A stretch of DNA of 64,000 nt from Amaurobius ferox (Eukaryota > Arthropoda > Arachnida > Araneae > Amaurobiidae): the NCBI GenBank assembly GCA_951213105.1, contig OX578142.1, positions 116,072,565-116,136,564 of the forward strand. Reading direction: 5' to 3'. The translations under genes and the position numbers were made by a program. The notes under the pieces were generated by a model. It made no database searches. It saw nothing but the letters and a program-made list of their open reading frames with translations, and was not told the origin of the DNA. This document shows positions 23,401 to 35,933 of this stretch, in pieces. Position 1 is the first letter of the stretch, and each line of letters begins with the position of its first letter.

Positions 23401-24381
23401 TTTAGTCTCTTTAAACGATTTTCACCTCATGATATCATTTATCCATTTTCTGGACTTTTTAAAAATAAATTCATTAAATTCCAGTCATTAATTATTTCTG
23501 TATGGTATCTATTGTCTAAAATTTTGCCATTTTTTTTTAATTTTAGATATTTCTAATGTTTTTAATTGCCTTTTTGGTGGTTTAAATTTCCTTTCTCATT
23601 TTTGACAAGAATATTTTATTTTTAATTTATCTAAAATTATCACATGTGTTCACCTTGATTTCAGCTTTTAATTTAACTCATTTTTAAAACAAACTATTTA
23701 ACTGATGAAGGGTAAGCTGCAATTAGATTTCATTGCTATGGCTTTGTTTAATTTTTTTGACAAAAGCTTGCACAATCAATTCCTTTCATGTTTAATTAAA
23801 TGGCTAATTTTTTGATATTCTTTTATCTTTTTCTTCTTTCTATTTAATTTCTTATTTTTAATTTTTTTAATATTTTTTATTTTGAAAAATTCCTATTATG
23901 TTTACTGCCTTTCCTACGGTATCAAAGGAAAAGTTTTGTGATTGGAGTTACTGTGTTTTGCTTTATGAAAACTATATAAAGTGTATACTGAACAAACATG
24001 TGTAAAATAGTAGCATGCTTTGAATAAGCTGATGGTATAATTGAAGATTTTTGACTTTCCAATAAAATAAAAAAAAGTTGAAATATGAATATTTATTTTT
24101 CTATCAAAAATATTTTCACTAATATATAATATTCATTAAATTATAATGAACAATACGTATTTCATATTTCTAACTGTATTCCAAGTTACCTTGAATGGAG
24201 CTAAAGAATTTATATTCTCATAAGCAGCAGTTATTTTTATTGCCATTCTTTCATTATCCAACTATCCATTGTTTATCTATAATGTAAATATGATAAGCAA
24301 CCCTTTCATATATTGCTTGCAGGAACTCAATAATACAATTCACTCCCAGTCACAGGCAAAAAATTTTAAACAATAGCATTT
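20500..24381. other. Very AT-rich intron or intergenic DNA
   Basis: It holds a TA microsatellite (20862-20882) and a perfect 16-bp palindrome (21464-21503). A 25-bp duplication (ACTGACATTTAATCACATAAA) lies at about 22156-22205. There are long T-rich tracts at 23200-23880. No exon with both splice signals and an open frame was found. Confidence 0.5.
21464..21503. repeat. Perfect 16-bp palindrome
   Basis: ATGGATTATGATTGTT (21464-21479) is the exact reverse complement of 21488-21503, with an 8-nt loop. No target duplication or larger element is evident around it. Confidence 0.75.
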
Positions 24382-24385
24382 TTAA

Positions 24386-25620
24386 CACTTTACAACATAA
24401 TTGAAAAGTGTTTATGACTTTGTTCATTCTGTCTGTCTGTCTGTCAGCATGATAACTGCCATAAAAATGGCTTTATCAAAATGAAATTTTAATATATTGT
24501 TCAGATAGTCTGTGGGACCTATGGAAATATAAATAAATAATATCACTCAATTAGTTTTGGATTGAACCCGGATTGAAAAAATGAAATACATTGAACCCTA
24601 TGGGACCAATATTTTTTAAGCAAATTTAAAATTCATAAGTTGCTTCAAAAGTTTTAGGAAATATTCAAATTATCCCATAAAATATATAAATAAAATTTCA
24701 GCAAAATATATTCAGTAGTTTTTTAAATAAAAATTAAAATAATAATTATACCCTTTATATGAAGAGATCACGTGACGCACTTCAAAATAAAATATGGCAT
24801 CCATCTTGTGTCAAAATTGTGATTTTTAAAGTTCTTTTTAATTCATATTTAGTGTTGTATCTGTTCTAAAACTGCTTAATTTTTGCTTAAATTCTGTGCA
24901 TCTACATACTGAAACAATGCAATTACAATATATTTGAGTTTAAATGATCATCAAACTTTGATTATTTCTACAATAAAGCCTAATTTTCACTTATGGAGAA
25001 AGTAAACACCAAAAGATGTAGAATGAGTTGTATAAGAATTGCTGCATTTCTTTAGCGCTGAAGTCTGCAATATAGTTGATATGAATGAAACATTCATTGG
25101 TTTTACACAGAGAATCAGACAATTTTTTCGATGAAGTTTTAAGCATAGAGTTAAATTACTTGTACCTCCATGGTTTTAAGTTAAATAAGGTAAATAAAAT
25201 AAATTATTATAGTATTGTGATGAATGGAACAAAGTTTATGAATGAAATGCTGCTTTTATATAGAGGCGATTTATATTTCGATGACGTCATTTGAATAATG
25301 TTCATTTGCTTTCCATGAAGTTTTCAAATATAATAGATTATTGTAGTATTATGATAATTTTAAAAATATTACCTAGGAATGTATCGCATTTTAGAGATGC
25401 TTAAACCAGGCAATTTATATTTCAATGCCGTCATTTGAATGAAGTTAATTTTTTTTGATGAAGTTTTAAATTTTTAAATATAATAAATTAATATAGTATT
25501 GACATATTTTTTAAAATATTACCGAGGAATTTATCACATTTTAGAGATGTTTATATAAAATTGCATTGAAGTTGGAAAGTGTTTCATAATCAATACTTTA
25601 TGCATGATTGGTCTTTCTTG
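24386..25620 (+). mobile_element. Family A element, copy 2
   Basis: It is preceded by TTAA (24382-24385), begins CACTTTACAACATAA and ends GGTCTTTCTTG. The right flank is TTGT rather than TTAA, so the border is mutated or the TTAA rule is not strict. CACGTG lies at 24769-24774 and TGACGTCA at 25282-25289. The 3' third contains the block with the CATTTGAAT motif twice (about 25288 and 25431), one more than copy 1. No coding capacity. Confidence 0.8.
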
Positions 25621-28600
25621 TTGTTTAATTATGCAAGTTTTTAACTGTTGACATTTCTATAAATGCTAATAAGCAATACTGTGCATTTATGTCAGTGACC
25701 TTTAGGTTTTTTCTTTATTGACATTGTGAATTTCTTATTAGCAGTCAGAAATATAGTGCAAGTCAGTGAAAACATAATAAAATTCCTTTCTTTTGTCTCT
25801 CCTAGACCAAAGAATCTTTGTTCTTTGGAATTTTAAGATTTTTAATCTATGTCCCAGGGTTTCCATCATTAATATTTTTCTCATTAAGTCAGTTTTAGCA
25901 TTAAATTGGAACTAATGATTGGAGCAGGTACTAATAAACAATTAATAAATTCCATAAAGCTTTGAAAAATCCTAATTTCTCCAATTCTACTGCAATACGT
26001 GGTAACTTAGGCCAATTACAAATGAGCAGGAAAGTGCCAGACATTTTCACTGCAGGAAACACAAAAGGGGAGATTCTCATATATCCCCTGACCCACAAAG
26101 TCTGGTGCATTTTACTCACCATCTGGACACCACCTATGAGTGTCTTCTAGACACTGTATTTCAATGCAGCAAAATGGAAGCAGAAGTAGCAGATGTGCTT
26201 TTATGCCATTCTGTATATCTTATATATATAAAATCAAAGAAAGAAGATATTATGTGCACCCATTAATTAGTGATTGGCTAATTACCTGTCAGTTTTATTT
26301 GAAACATCCCAAACTGCAAGAATCTCCATCAAAATTCTTCAATTATTATAGGTTATCACATATTTTCGAAATGATTGCATGCTTTCTACCACTTATTAGT
26401 ATGTTGTATTGTTAAGTATTTTATTAGTACATTGTCTTCTATTATTTATTGATTATGTGCAAAGTCACAAAGTGTATTTTTGCACACAACACAGTTGCAT
26501 GTTTTTATGCAGGACACTCAGAAACATATGAAATAAGTCGTTCAATATCTACAACCTCTATACTATTGATTAGAATGGTTCAAAAAGTGCACTCTTCCAT
26601 CAAGATAACCGATGTGTGTGACCTTGATACTATTCAGCTATGTAATTAATACCTGCACCAAAACGCTCCAGTCTGAAAAAGCTGTGTGAATAAAAAACTT
26701 CCAATCCATTGATCTTGAGCCAATTATCACCGGATGTCCTTGTGAGATATGCACCAGGCTTTCTTATTTTTTATAGCCTAGCACATAACATCTCCAAAAT
26801 GGGCGTGGGATAACACTCGTCTGTCATAGGCCTTAAAGTGCTCTCTGCAGATATATATTTGACTGGTTTCTCTGTAACTGGACTGCAGTTTAGCATGATT
26901 TCTTTAATGCCTTTGAGCTGACTTAGCCACACAGTCAATCACTGGAATTGAGGGGGGGGAGGGCTAAAAAAAGTACAGTCCATTTTTCTTTCATTTTCAA
27001 AAATATTTTCTCACTTTCAATTAATATCAATTTGTTTCCCAAGAAGTTTTGAGAACTGAAATTTTATTAACTTTTTAGATCTGCTTCTTTAAAGTAATTG
27101 TTCAAACAAATTTGAAATAGCAGCAAAAAACATTTGTTATAATACCAAGCTTACATGAACAGATATTGCCATGTAACAACTGCTCAGTAACCAATTGTTT
27201 GAAATCAGCAGCTACTCTTCTGGCAGCTGTAACATCACCACTTTTCTGGCCAGTTATTTAGTCCTTTTTTTCTATGATGTAATGTAATTTGCATTATAAA
27301 TTGTGTCAATGCTATTTTGTTATGAAGTGCATTTTATAGTTTTATATCAGATTTCAGTTTTAAAATGTTATCAATATTTTATATCAGAACTGTCAAATTT
27401 ACAAACCACATTCTGTACACAGAACAATTTGTACTACCTATGTAAGCTTAACATACCTTAAATGAATTTCTAAACAAATTACATTATTTCAGTTTATTTC
27501 AATAATGAACAACTGGTGGGATTCAATCCTTCTATAGAAAATATAACATAAAACACTTAATTCAAACCTGGTATATTATTATTCATATTATTTACAATGG
27601 TCCACAGAAAAATATCAATAGAAGATGTGACCCAGTGGCTTGTAGAAGTTAGACAGCTTTGCTTTTACATTTTGACTGCTTTGGTATTTTTGTATAACTC
27701 TTCTAATATACTGTATGTTTATGTATGTGGATGTAAGTAATGTATTTTATTCTTTTTTTTAAGCTTTCTGGGACAGTGGCATACCCAGACTTATTTTTCT
27801 CAATTGCTATAAAACACTGTTATTAAATATTCTTATCAAAATTTTGTATGTAGATGTTTTTCTCCAATCATCAAGTTTTCTTGTATTTTAAAATATAATT
27901 TAATCTTATATTTTGTTCTATCAAAGTACCTAAACCAGACTAATGTCCCAGACTTTTTGTCTCTGATTCAGTATAAGTTATAGAATAATGAATATGAGAC
28001 AAGAGTTGTGTTATTGAAATTAAAACTATTAAAATTCTGCTAATCTGGCAACAGTGTAACTATATTGAGAATCCCAGGGAACTTTAGTCAAAAAATATCA
28101 GCAAACACTATAAAAAAGTTCATTCTTTAGATAAATATATAGCAGTTAATTAGTGCATTGCAAATGCTATAAAAAATTCATTCTTTAGATAAATATACAG
28201 CAGTTAATTAGTGCATTGCAAACATTTATGTAAAACATATATTTTCAAAAGTTCAAATAAAATTATTATTATTTAAATTAAATTATTATTATTTAAGGTA
28301 ATGTGCAATGGCTGCAGGTATAAGTGCACCTTTGGTCAGTAGTTAGAGGAGTGACTGTTCCATTGTAGTTAGTGCCAGTTAATGGCATAATGGGCTCAGA
28401 TCCCCTTAAGAGTGTTTATATAGCCCATCAAAGGAGTCATCTTCTACTATGTGTTGTAGGAGATGGGTCCTCTATAAAATGCCATGTGCCCCCGGACGCC
28501 CCAAGAGAAAAATGTTCTCTTTAACGTACTTAAAATAATTTGCTTTGAATTTAAAATTCTTTGACACCATTAATTAATCAAAAACTATTAATTATTTTTT

Positions 28601-29065
28601 CAGTTAACAATTTGTCATTAAATTGCAATTAAATATTAATAATTATGAATAAGCAAGAACAATTAATATTATTTAAATAAATATTGTACACCTGTTTTGA
28701 AAAATTGCTGGGTATGTCACTTTTCTAAGAAGTATTATAAACATTTTATTAAATTTTTATTTTTATAAATAAATTTAATCAGTATAAAATTTTGTGGTGT
28801 TGAGTATTTTATGGTGTAGGTGTTAGCTATGATGTGCCAATAGTTTTTACTTCATTTATATATGGTGGAACTGCTATTGCATAGTATTTTGTGAATAAGT
28901 GTATTTTTGATGTAAATAAATGTATTTTTGAAACTTCTAAATTCTTTACTTTGCATGCTTGCTTGATTGTATTTATTAATTGTTGGTAACATATTTTTTA
29001 TAATAGATTAAATAAAAATAGCATCCCCTTAAAACATGTTTTAATAAAAATATTTCAATCAATTA
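25621..29065. other. AT-rich DNA with a tandem duplication, no gene supported
   Basis: A 59-bp unit starting CTATAAAAAA is repeated at 28108 and 28167. The 25970-26140 stretch is less AT-rich and open on both strands for about 60 codons but has no recognisable domain. At 28316-28420 a GGCTCAGATCCCC block might be a decayed B box of an old SINE. None of this supports a gene. Confidence 0.45.
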
Positions 29066-29640
29066 TAAAAATCTGATGTGGGCAGCACATGACTTTCCCT
29101 GCAGACTCATATTCATGTTCTCTTAATTTGTTCAATAATTCATTATATTGAGTTTAATTCCACAAAATAATACTCATAATTATTTAAAATTACACTGAAT
29201 TTGCACTTTTAATTCAATTTCCGTTCTCATTTGGTAACTGGACTTATTTTCAAAGGTGGCGTAGTGAAAATGCAAAAAAACTAAAATATATCGAGAACAG
29301 CTAGTCCTAGAGTAATAGGGTTGGTCTTATTATTGTTGTCATCAGAAATTACGTATAAAATATGCATTTAATTGATATATTTGAACTTATGTAGTTTATC
29401 TTTTGGTTTAACAATTTTTGCTGGCCATTTTGCAAAAAAAAAAGCAGATTCTTTTATCCCGATTTCTACCAGAATCTGATCAGCACCAGGGTCGCACCCA
29501 CAAGTAACTTAATAACTTACCCACCAAATTTTATGAAATTTGGTCCATTAGTTTTAGTTAAGAGTGGATACCAAATCTGCACAAACAGGCAGATACACAC
29601 ACAGACGTTTAATTTGAGCAGAACATGACTTTTTCTGCAG
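29066..29640 (-). repeat. Family B interspersed repeat
   Basis: It shares long blocks with the reverse complement of 33640-34530 and with parts of 60170-61640: GGTGGCGTAGTGAAAATGC, CTAGTCCTAGAGTAATAGGG, and the CAGCACCAGGGTCG and AAATTTGGTCCATTAG regions. A related 25-bp motif (GCAG-ACATGACTTT-CTGCAGA) occurs near both ends in the same orientation (about 29080 and 29618). No transposase or reverse transcriptase is encoded, so the class is unknown. Confidence 0.7.
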
Positions 29641-30352
29641 AAAGAAATTAAGTTTCTAATTGATAATGAATTAAATTGAGTTTCGTGAACAAAATCAAGT
29701 ATATAAGGAGGTTTACATCAGAAATGGCTCCATATTAAATATATATTTTATTATTGTAATTCAACGAGCAAAATTACATACAATATGGATATCTATATTT
29801 TCCTCTTTCAAAATACAGCATATAAAGGAAAAGCACATTGATTAACAATGAAACATTCAATGGACAAAATCAAGATCAAAAATAAACTTACATTCTAAAT
29901 CAATGGAATATATAGCTAATTTGAATATTGCGATATAACAAACAAACTTACATATTATATGAATACATATTTTCTCTTATAAAATACAGCATAAAAACAT
30001 AAACTATATTCAGTAGTTTTTAAATAAAAATTAAAATAATAATTACACCTCTTATATGAAGCGATCACGTGACCATGATATGAAAAGATCACGTGACCCA
30101 CTTCAAAATTATATATGACATCCATCTTGTCTTAAAATCGTGATTTTTAAAGTTATTTTTAATTCATATTTAGTGTTGTATCCGTCCTAAAACTGCTTAA
30201 TTTTTGCTTACATTCTATGCATCTACATACTGAAACAACGCAATTACAATATATTTGAGTTTAAATGATCATCCAACTTTGATTATTTCTACAACGAAGC
30301 TTAATTTTCACTTATGGAGAAAGTAAACACCAAAAGATGTAGAATGAGTTGT

Positions 30353-30734
30353 TGTTGTTGAGACCCAAACCGTCCGACCTGCCAGAAAGGTGTAAGGTAA
30401 CTGTTTGGACGGCCAGGAAGTGCCACCCAATTTAGACCGGAACCCAGTGGGGGAGGCATCCGCAGGGACCGTACCCTCCTTCCCCTGCCACCAACCTCTC
30501 GGAAGGACTTACGGACCCACATGTTTAACGTGATCGTACTCCGCATGAACACGGCGGCTGTTGTGGCAGCGTGCAAATCCAGCGCGCAAACCACCGGACT
30601 ACCGCGTCCGAAATGTGCCAACAGCACACAGTGTTCCCAGGTGGTCACCCACCCAAGTACTAACCGCGCCCGATGCTGCTTGACTTCGGTGATCTAACGA
30701 GAACCGGTGTTTTCAGCACGGTACGGCCGTTGGC
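30353..30734 (-). mobile_element. Composite 5S rRNA-tRNA SINE, copy 2
   Basis: It has the same 382-bp length and layout as the copy at 467-848, read on the minus strand: 5S head, tRNA-like part without a B box, body, (CAA)n tail. It is flanked by a perfect 16-bp target duplication ATGTAGAATGAGTTGT (30337-30352 and 30735-30750). The uninterrupted target is seen in the family A copy at 25016-25031, so this insertion came after that family had spread. Confidence 0.92.
30617..30734 (-). other. 5S rRNA-derived head of SINE copy 2
   Basis: It is 118 nt long, starts GCCAACGGCCGTACCGTGC and ends GTGTGCTGTTGGC. It is closer to canonical 5S rRNA than copy 1 in the GGGTGGGTGACCACCTGGGA region. The internal control region (A box, intermediate element, C box) is recognisable, so it could still bind TFIIIA-type machinery. 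Confidence 0.9.
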
Positions 30735-31378
30735 ATGTAGAATGAGTTGTATAAGAATTGCTACATTTCTTTAACGCAAAATTCTTTAGCGCTGAAGTCT
30801 GCAATATAGTTGATATGAATGAAACATTCATTGATTTTACACAGAGAACCAGACGATTTTTTCGATGAAGTTTTAAGCATAGAGTTAAATTACTTGTACC
30901 TCCATGGTTTTAAGTTTTTAAATAAAATAAATTATTATAGTATTGTGATGAATGAAATGAACGAGAAATTGTTTATGAATGAAATGCTGCTTTTATAAAG
31001 AGAGCCAAGTGTGTTATTTTATCTATGACGTCATTTGCATGAATTTCAGTTGTTTCCGATGAAGTTTTCAAATACAATAAATTATCGTAGTATTATGATA
31101 ATTCTAAAATTATTACCGAGGAATGTATCGCATTTTAGAGATGTTTAAACCAGGCAATTTATATTTCAATGCCGTCATTTGAATGAAGTTCATTTTTTTT
31201 CTTTGAAGGTTTAAGTTTTCAAATATAAAAAATAATGTAGTATCGTGATAAGTTTTAAAATATTACCGAGGAATGTATTGCATTTTAGACATGTTGAAAT
31301 AAAATTGCATTGAAGTTGGAAAGTGTTTCATAATCAATGCTTTAAGCGTGATTGATATTTCTTGTGAACACTTTACAA

Positions 31379-32649
31379 CAAAGTTGAAAAGTGTTTATGA
31401 CTTTGTTCATTCTGTCTGTCTGTCCGTTAGCACGATAACTGCCGTAAAAATGACTTAATCAAAATGAAATTTTAGTATGTTGTTCAGACGGTCTGTAGGA
31501 CCTATGGGAATATAAATGAATAATATCACCCAATTAGTTTTGGATTGAACCCGGGTTGAAAAAATGAAATACATTGAGCCCTATGGAACCTAATTTTTCA
31601 AACATTTTTTAAGCGGATTTAAAATTCACAAATTGCTTCGAAAATTTTAGGTAATAGTCAAATTGTTCCATAAAATATATAAAAAAAAATTCAGCGAAAT
31701 ATATTCAGTAGTTTTTTAAATAAAAATTAAAATAATAATTACACATCTTATATGAAACGATCACGTGACCATGATATGAAACGATCACATGACCCACTTC
31801 AAAATGATATATGGCATCCATCTTGTATCAAAATCGTGATTAAAGTTCTTTTTAATTCATATTGAGTGTTGTATCCGTCCTATAAACTACTTTATTTTTG
31901 CTTAAATTATGTGCATCTACATACTAAAACAACACAATGACAATATATTTGAGTTTAAATTCTCATTCAAATTTGATTATTTCTACAACTAAGCCTATTT
32001 TTCACCTATGTAAAATGTAAGCAGCAAAATATGTAGAATGAGTTGTATTAGAATTACTGTATTTCTTTAACACAAAATAATTCAGACCATGGAGTCTGCA
32101 TGGCTGATATGAATGAAATATTAATTGATTTTATAAACAGAAGGACGATTTTTTTCGATGAAGTTTTAAGCATTAAGTTTATGAATTGTAGCTCCATGGT
32201 CTTAATTTTTAAACAAAATAAATTATTATAGTATTGTGATGAATGAAATGGAGAAAGTTATGAATGCAATCCTGCTTTTATAGAGAGATCCAGGCGTGTT
32301 ATTTTTTCTATGACGTCATTTGAATTTATTTCAGTTGTTTTCGATGAAGTTTTCAAATATAATAAATTATCGTAGTATTATGATAGTTTTAAAAATATTA
32401 CCGTGGAATGTATTGCATTTTAGAGATATTTAAACCAGGCAATTTATATTTCAATGCCGTCATTTGAATGAAGTTCATTTTTTTCAATGAAGATTTAAGT
32501 TTTCAAATATAATAAATCAATGTAGTATTGTGATAAGTTTCAAAATATTACCGAGGAATGTATTGCATTTTAGACTTGTTTAAATAAAATTGAATTGAAG
32601 TTGGAAAGTGTTTCATAATCAATGCTTTAAGCATGATTGATCTTTCTTG
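31379..32649 (+). mobile_element. Family A element, copy 4
   Basis: It begins CACTTTACAACAAAG directly after TGAA, which joins it to copy 3, and ends TGATCTTTCTTG followed by TTTT. It carries the 5' hairpin, a GTCT tract, CACGTG at 31762-31767 and TGACGTCA at 32311-32318, with two CATTTGAAT blocks. No coding capacity. Confidence 0.82.
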
Positions 32650-32798
32650 TTTTTATGATAACTTAATACTGAAATGATTTTAATTTTATGTTTAAAATGA
32701 ATTTAATAGCAAGAAGATGATTAGTGAATTATTCTTATGAATTTTCAGTGAATACAAAAATTGTGTGTGTTAAGTGGATTTACGGGATTTTATCTGGC

Positions 32799-33105
32799 GA
32801 ATACGATTCGACTATTTTCAGAGCGATCTTTCTTCGTACACCGTAGGGAATTTTAATATAACACCTCTTGAATATGATTCGACTATTTTCAAAGCAATCT
32901 ACTTTGTAAACCATGGGGAGGTTTTACACCATGTTTTTAAGATCTACAGAATACAATTCGACTTTAAAACGATCTTTCTTCATACACCGTGGGGAATTTT
33001 TCACACCACGACTTTACGCCTCATAAATACGTTTCGAGAGTTTTTTTTTTTTAAATGGATTTTAGTTTTGTATACTATGGGAAATGTAAACACATTTTTC
33101 TAGAA
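32799..33105 (+). repeat. Imperfect ~77-bp tandem repeat, cut by a hAT
   Basis: Units starting GAATACGATTCGAC or variants begin at 32799, 32870, 32949 and 33025. Most also share GCGATCTTTCTTC and CACCG(T/G)GGGAATTTT blocks. A further unit begins at 37926, on the other side of the hAT insertion, so the array originally ran across the insertion site. The period varies from 71 to 87 bp. No function is evident. Confidence 0.75.
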
Positions 33106-33244
33106 CATAGGTTCTCAACGTGGGCGATAACGCCCCTTGTGGGCGTTTGAGACTTTCAGGGGGGCAGTAGAAGACCCAGAGAAAATTAGGGGGCGTTGAG
33201 ATGGTACGGAGGGGCGGTGGGCAGATTAAAAAAATATAGTTTAA

Positions 33245-35308
33245 CAAGAAAGATCAATCATGCATAAGCATTGATTATGAAACACTTTCCAACTGAAATG
33301 TAATTTCATTTAAAAATTTCTAAAATGTGATTCATTCAGTGGTAATATCTTTTACATTATCACAGTACTACAGTAATTTATTATACTTAAATATTTAAAA
33401 CTGTATCGAAATATAAATCTTCTGATTCTTTATGCAAAATCAATGAATATTTCATTCATATAACTTGTATTCCAGACTCCAGAGCTAAATAATTTTGTGT
33501 GAAAAAAATTCAGCAATTCTTATGTAATTCATCTTACAATCGCTTGAGATATTTGCATTCTGCATATGTTAAAATTAGGCTTCCTTGAAGAAATAATAAA
33601 AGTTTAGGGATCATTTAAAATCACAACTATTGTAATTGCATAGGCACGGAATTTAGATACACAGATAATACACAGATAATATATATGTGTATGTGTATGT
33701 ACTCAAAGTATTGGAATCGTGCCGAAGATCGGAACTCGAATTTTCAAAGGATCTACACGTTTTGGGACTTCTAGAACACGAAAAAACTACTTTTAGGAAG
33801 ACGTCTGTGTGTGTAAGGGTGTATCTGTGTATGTTTCTGTGTGTCTGTGTGGATATTACATCCACTCCAATTGAAAAACTAGTGGACCGAATTTCATACA
33901 ATTTGGTAGGTATGTTTTTTGTGGGAAATCCTGATGTTCATTAGATTATAGTACGATTAGTAATAAAAGAATCTGCCTTCTTTGCGAAATGGCCGCAGAA
34001 ATTGCCTTTATCCACTCTAGCTAAAAACTAATGAACCAAATTTAACAAAATTTGGTGTATAATATTTCAATAACCTACAAGTGATTTATATACCAAATTT
34101 AACAAAATTTTGTATATAAGTCATTTGTAGGTTATTGTAGTACGATTCGGGAAAAAGGAATGGGATATTTTTGCGAAATGGCCAGCAAAAATCGTTATAT
34201 ATAAAAATAAAAGACTACGTGTGCTCAATTATATCAATTAAATTCCTATTTTATATGTGATTTTTGACAACAAAAAGAATAAGACTAACCCCATTACTCT
34301 AGGACTAGCCGTTCTTGAGATATTCTAGTTTTTTCGCGTTTTCGCTACGCCACCTTTGACAATAAGTCCAGCTATCAAATGAGAACCAAATTTAAGTTTA
34401 ACGTGTAAATTCAATGTCATTTAAAATACTTATGTTGTGCAGATAAACTCAAATTATCATTGAATAAATAAAGAGAACGAATATGAGTCTGCAGAGAAAG
34501 ACATGTGCTGTCCACATCAGAATTTTTAACAATATTACAACAATGATTTATAGAAGTGGACGGGGATTATTTTCAGGCCATTTCGAAAAAAATGTATGAT
34601 CTATATTTAAAGATCCATCAAATTTTTGTCGAATAAAATGTTCAACAAATTTAAGCTGTGTACCAAATTTTAACTCTCTAGGACGTAGGGAAGTGCATTT
34701 AAAATGCCATCAAATAAATTTATCATGAAGAGTTATATAAAATTTAAAAAAAAAGAAAAATTGTTATCTACCAAATTTACTTTAAAATATGAAGCCACTC
34801 CCATATGCAAAACGTTTAAACAAATGGAGAGATATTTATTATATAATATCTCTTTCTTTTCTTTCTGGAAGATGTCCCAAAGTCAGAATTTAATTGAATT
34901 TGTTTTTTTCCCTATATTAAATATTTTTTTTAATTAAAAAACTACGTAACATATTTTACTGAATTTTTTTTTATATATTCTATGGGATAATGTGAATATT
35001 TCCTAAAAATTTCGAAGCAATTCGTGAATTTTAAATTTACTTAAAAAATGTTTGAAAAATTAGGTCCCATAGGGTTCAATGTATTTCATTTTTTCAACCC
35101 GGGTTCAATAAAAAACTAATTGGGTGATATTATTTATTTATATTCCCATAGGTCCTACAGACCGACTGAACAACATACTAAAATTTCATTTTGATAAACT
35201 CATTTTTACGGCAGTTATCGTGCTAACGGACAGACAGACAGACAGACTGACTGAATGAATGAATGAATGAATGAAGTCATAAACACTTTTCAACTTTGTT
35301 GTAAAGTG
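33245..35308 (-). mobile_element. Family A element, copy 5, interrupted by family B
   Basis: It is a minus-strand copy with TTAA at both borders (33241-33244 and 35309-35312), starting CACTTTACAACAAAG at 35308 and ending TCTTTCTTG at 33245. A GAAT/GACA microsatellite (35230-35276) lies where the GTCT tract is in other copies. Family B sequence occupies about 33640-34530, so family B inserted after family A. Confidence 0.82.
33640..34530 (+). repeat. Family B interspersed repeat within family A
   Basis: Relative to 29066-29640 this copy is inverted and longer. It includes the TCTACACGTTTTGGGACTTC block also found, inverted, at 61550-61580. An internal inverted repeat, AATAACCTACAA(G)TGATTTATATAC at about 34069-34093 against 34112-34136, is specific to this copy. 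An 85-codon frame across the GTGT-rich part is low-complexity and not a gene. Confidence 0.65.
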
Positions 35309-35821
35309 TTAAAAAAGACAAAAAACACGCTAATCACGTACTAACTAAAGTAAACTTTAATATTGGTTAATTTTTGTTATTTTATGTATTTTAATCCTTT
35401 TTATCACGTGTGCGAAAATTCACATATTTCAGTAGTTCGAGAAGTGGATGAAAATTGAACTTAAAGATTCCATTACATTCAGATCTACATTAAATTGGAT
35501 GATATAAAAATTTTTAATTTTAGATTTGAATTAAAAATTTTCAAATCTTCCAATTTCACATGAAATATCTCATATATAAATACAGGTAAAGTTAACAAAA
35601 GCCTGTTAATAAAAAATAGCAAAAACTATGCTTGTAGCAATTCAGTTATAACAAGTTTTTGTTAAATAACGTGATTTGACAGTATTATCTGTGCTTGTTC
35701 TAACCCGCACTCTGCTCCCGCATCACCCTTGCCCCCGCGCTTTACTTCGGCGCCGGGTGTTATAAACGAGTCACTGCATGTGTATCTTATTCCTGTCGAT
35801 GCGTGTTATATGTCTCCAACC

Positions 35822-35830
35822 TATATAAAA
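35822..35830 (+). promoter_or_regulatory. Probable TATA box of the hAT transposase gene
   Basis: TATATAAAA lies 104 bp upstream of the transposase ATG in a less AT-poor context (CCAACC before, GCAGTGATTG after). The spacing suits a core promoter with a short 5' leader. The start codon itself has a good context (AAAACCATGTCGG). Confidence 0.45.
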
Positions 35831-35933
35831 GCAGTGATTGTTCATTTTATTTTCATTAGCATTATCGCGCGCAATCGGTGACAGGGTTTTAAAAGTACAC
35901 TAATACTACTCACGTATCTGTAAAGTAAAAACC

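Larger units (their letters stand above)
29995..31374 (+). mobile_element. Family A element, copy 3 (5'-truncated, carries a SINE)
   Basis: Homology to the family begins at about 29995, roughly 330 bp into the consensus, so the 5' hairpin and GTCT tract are missing. CACGTG occurs at 30066 and 30090 and TGACGTCA at 31026-31033. A composite SINE sits at 30353-30734. The 3' end GATATTTCTTG is separated from the next copy by only TGAA, giving a head-to-tail pair. Confidence 0.8.

Noticed and set aside
25962..26150. Open frames on both strands in a less AT-rich patch
   Set aside because: No recognisable domain and no paired splice signals.
27187..27262. Minus-strand protein-like frame (QKSGDVTAARRVAADFK)
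   Set aside because: There is no pyrimidine tract or acceptor before it and no donor after; composition alone is not enough.
33687..33944. 85-codon plus-strand frame
   Set aside because: It is Val/Cys-rich low-complexity sequence encoded by the GTGT-rich part of family B and recurs with the repeat.
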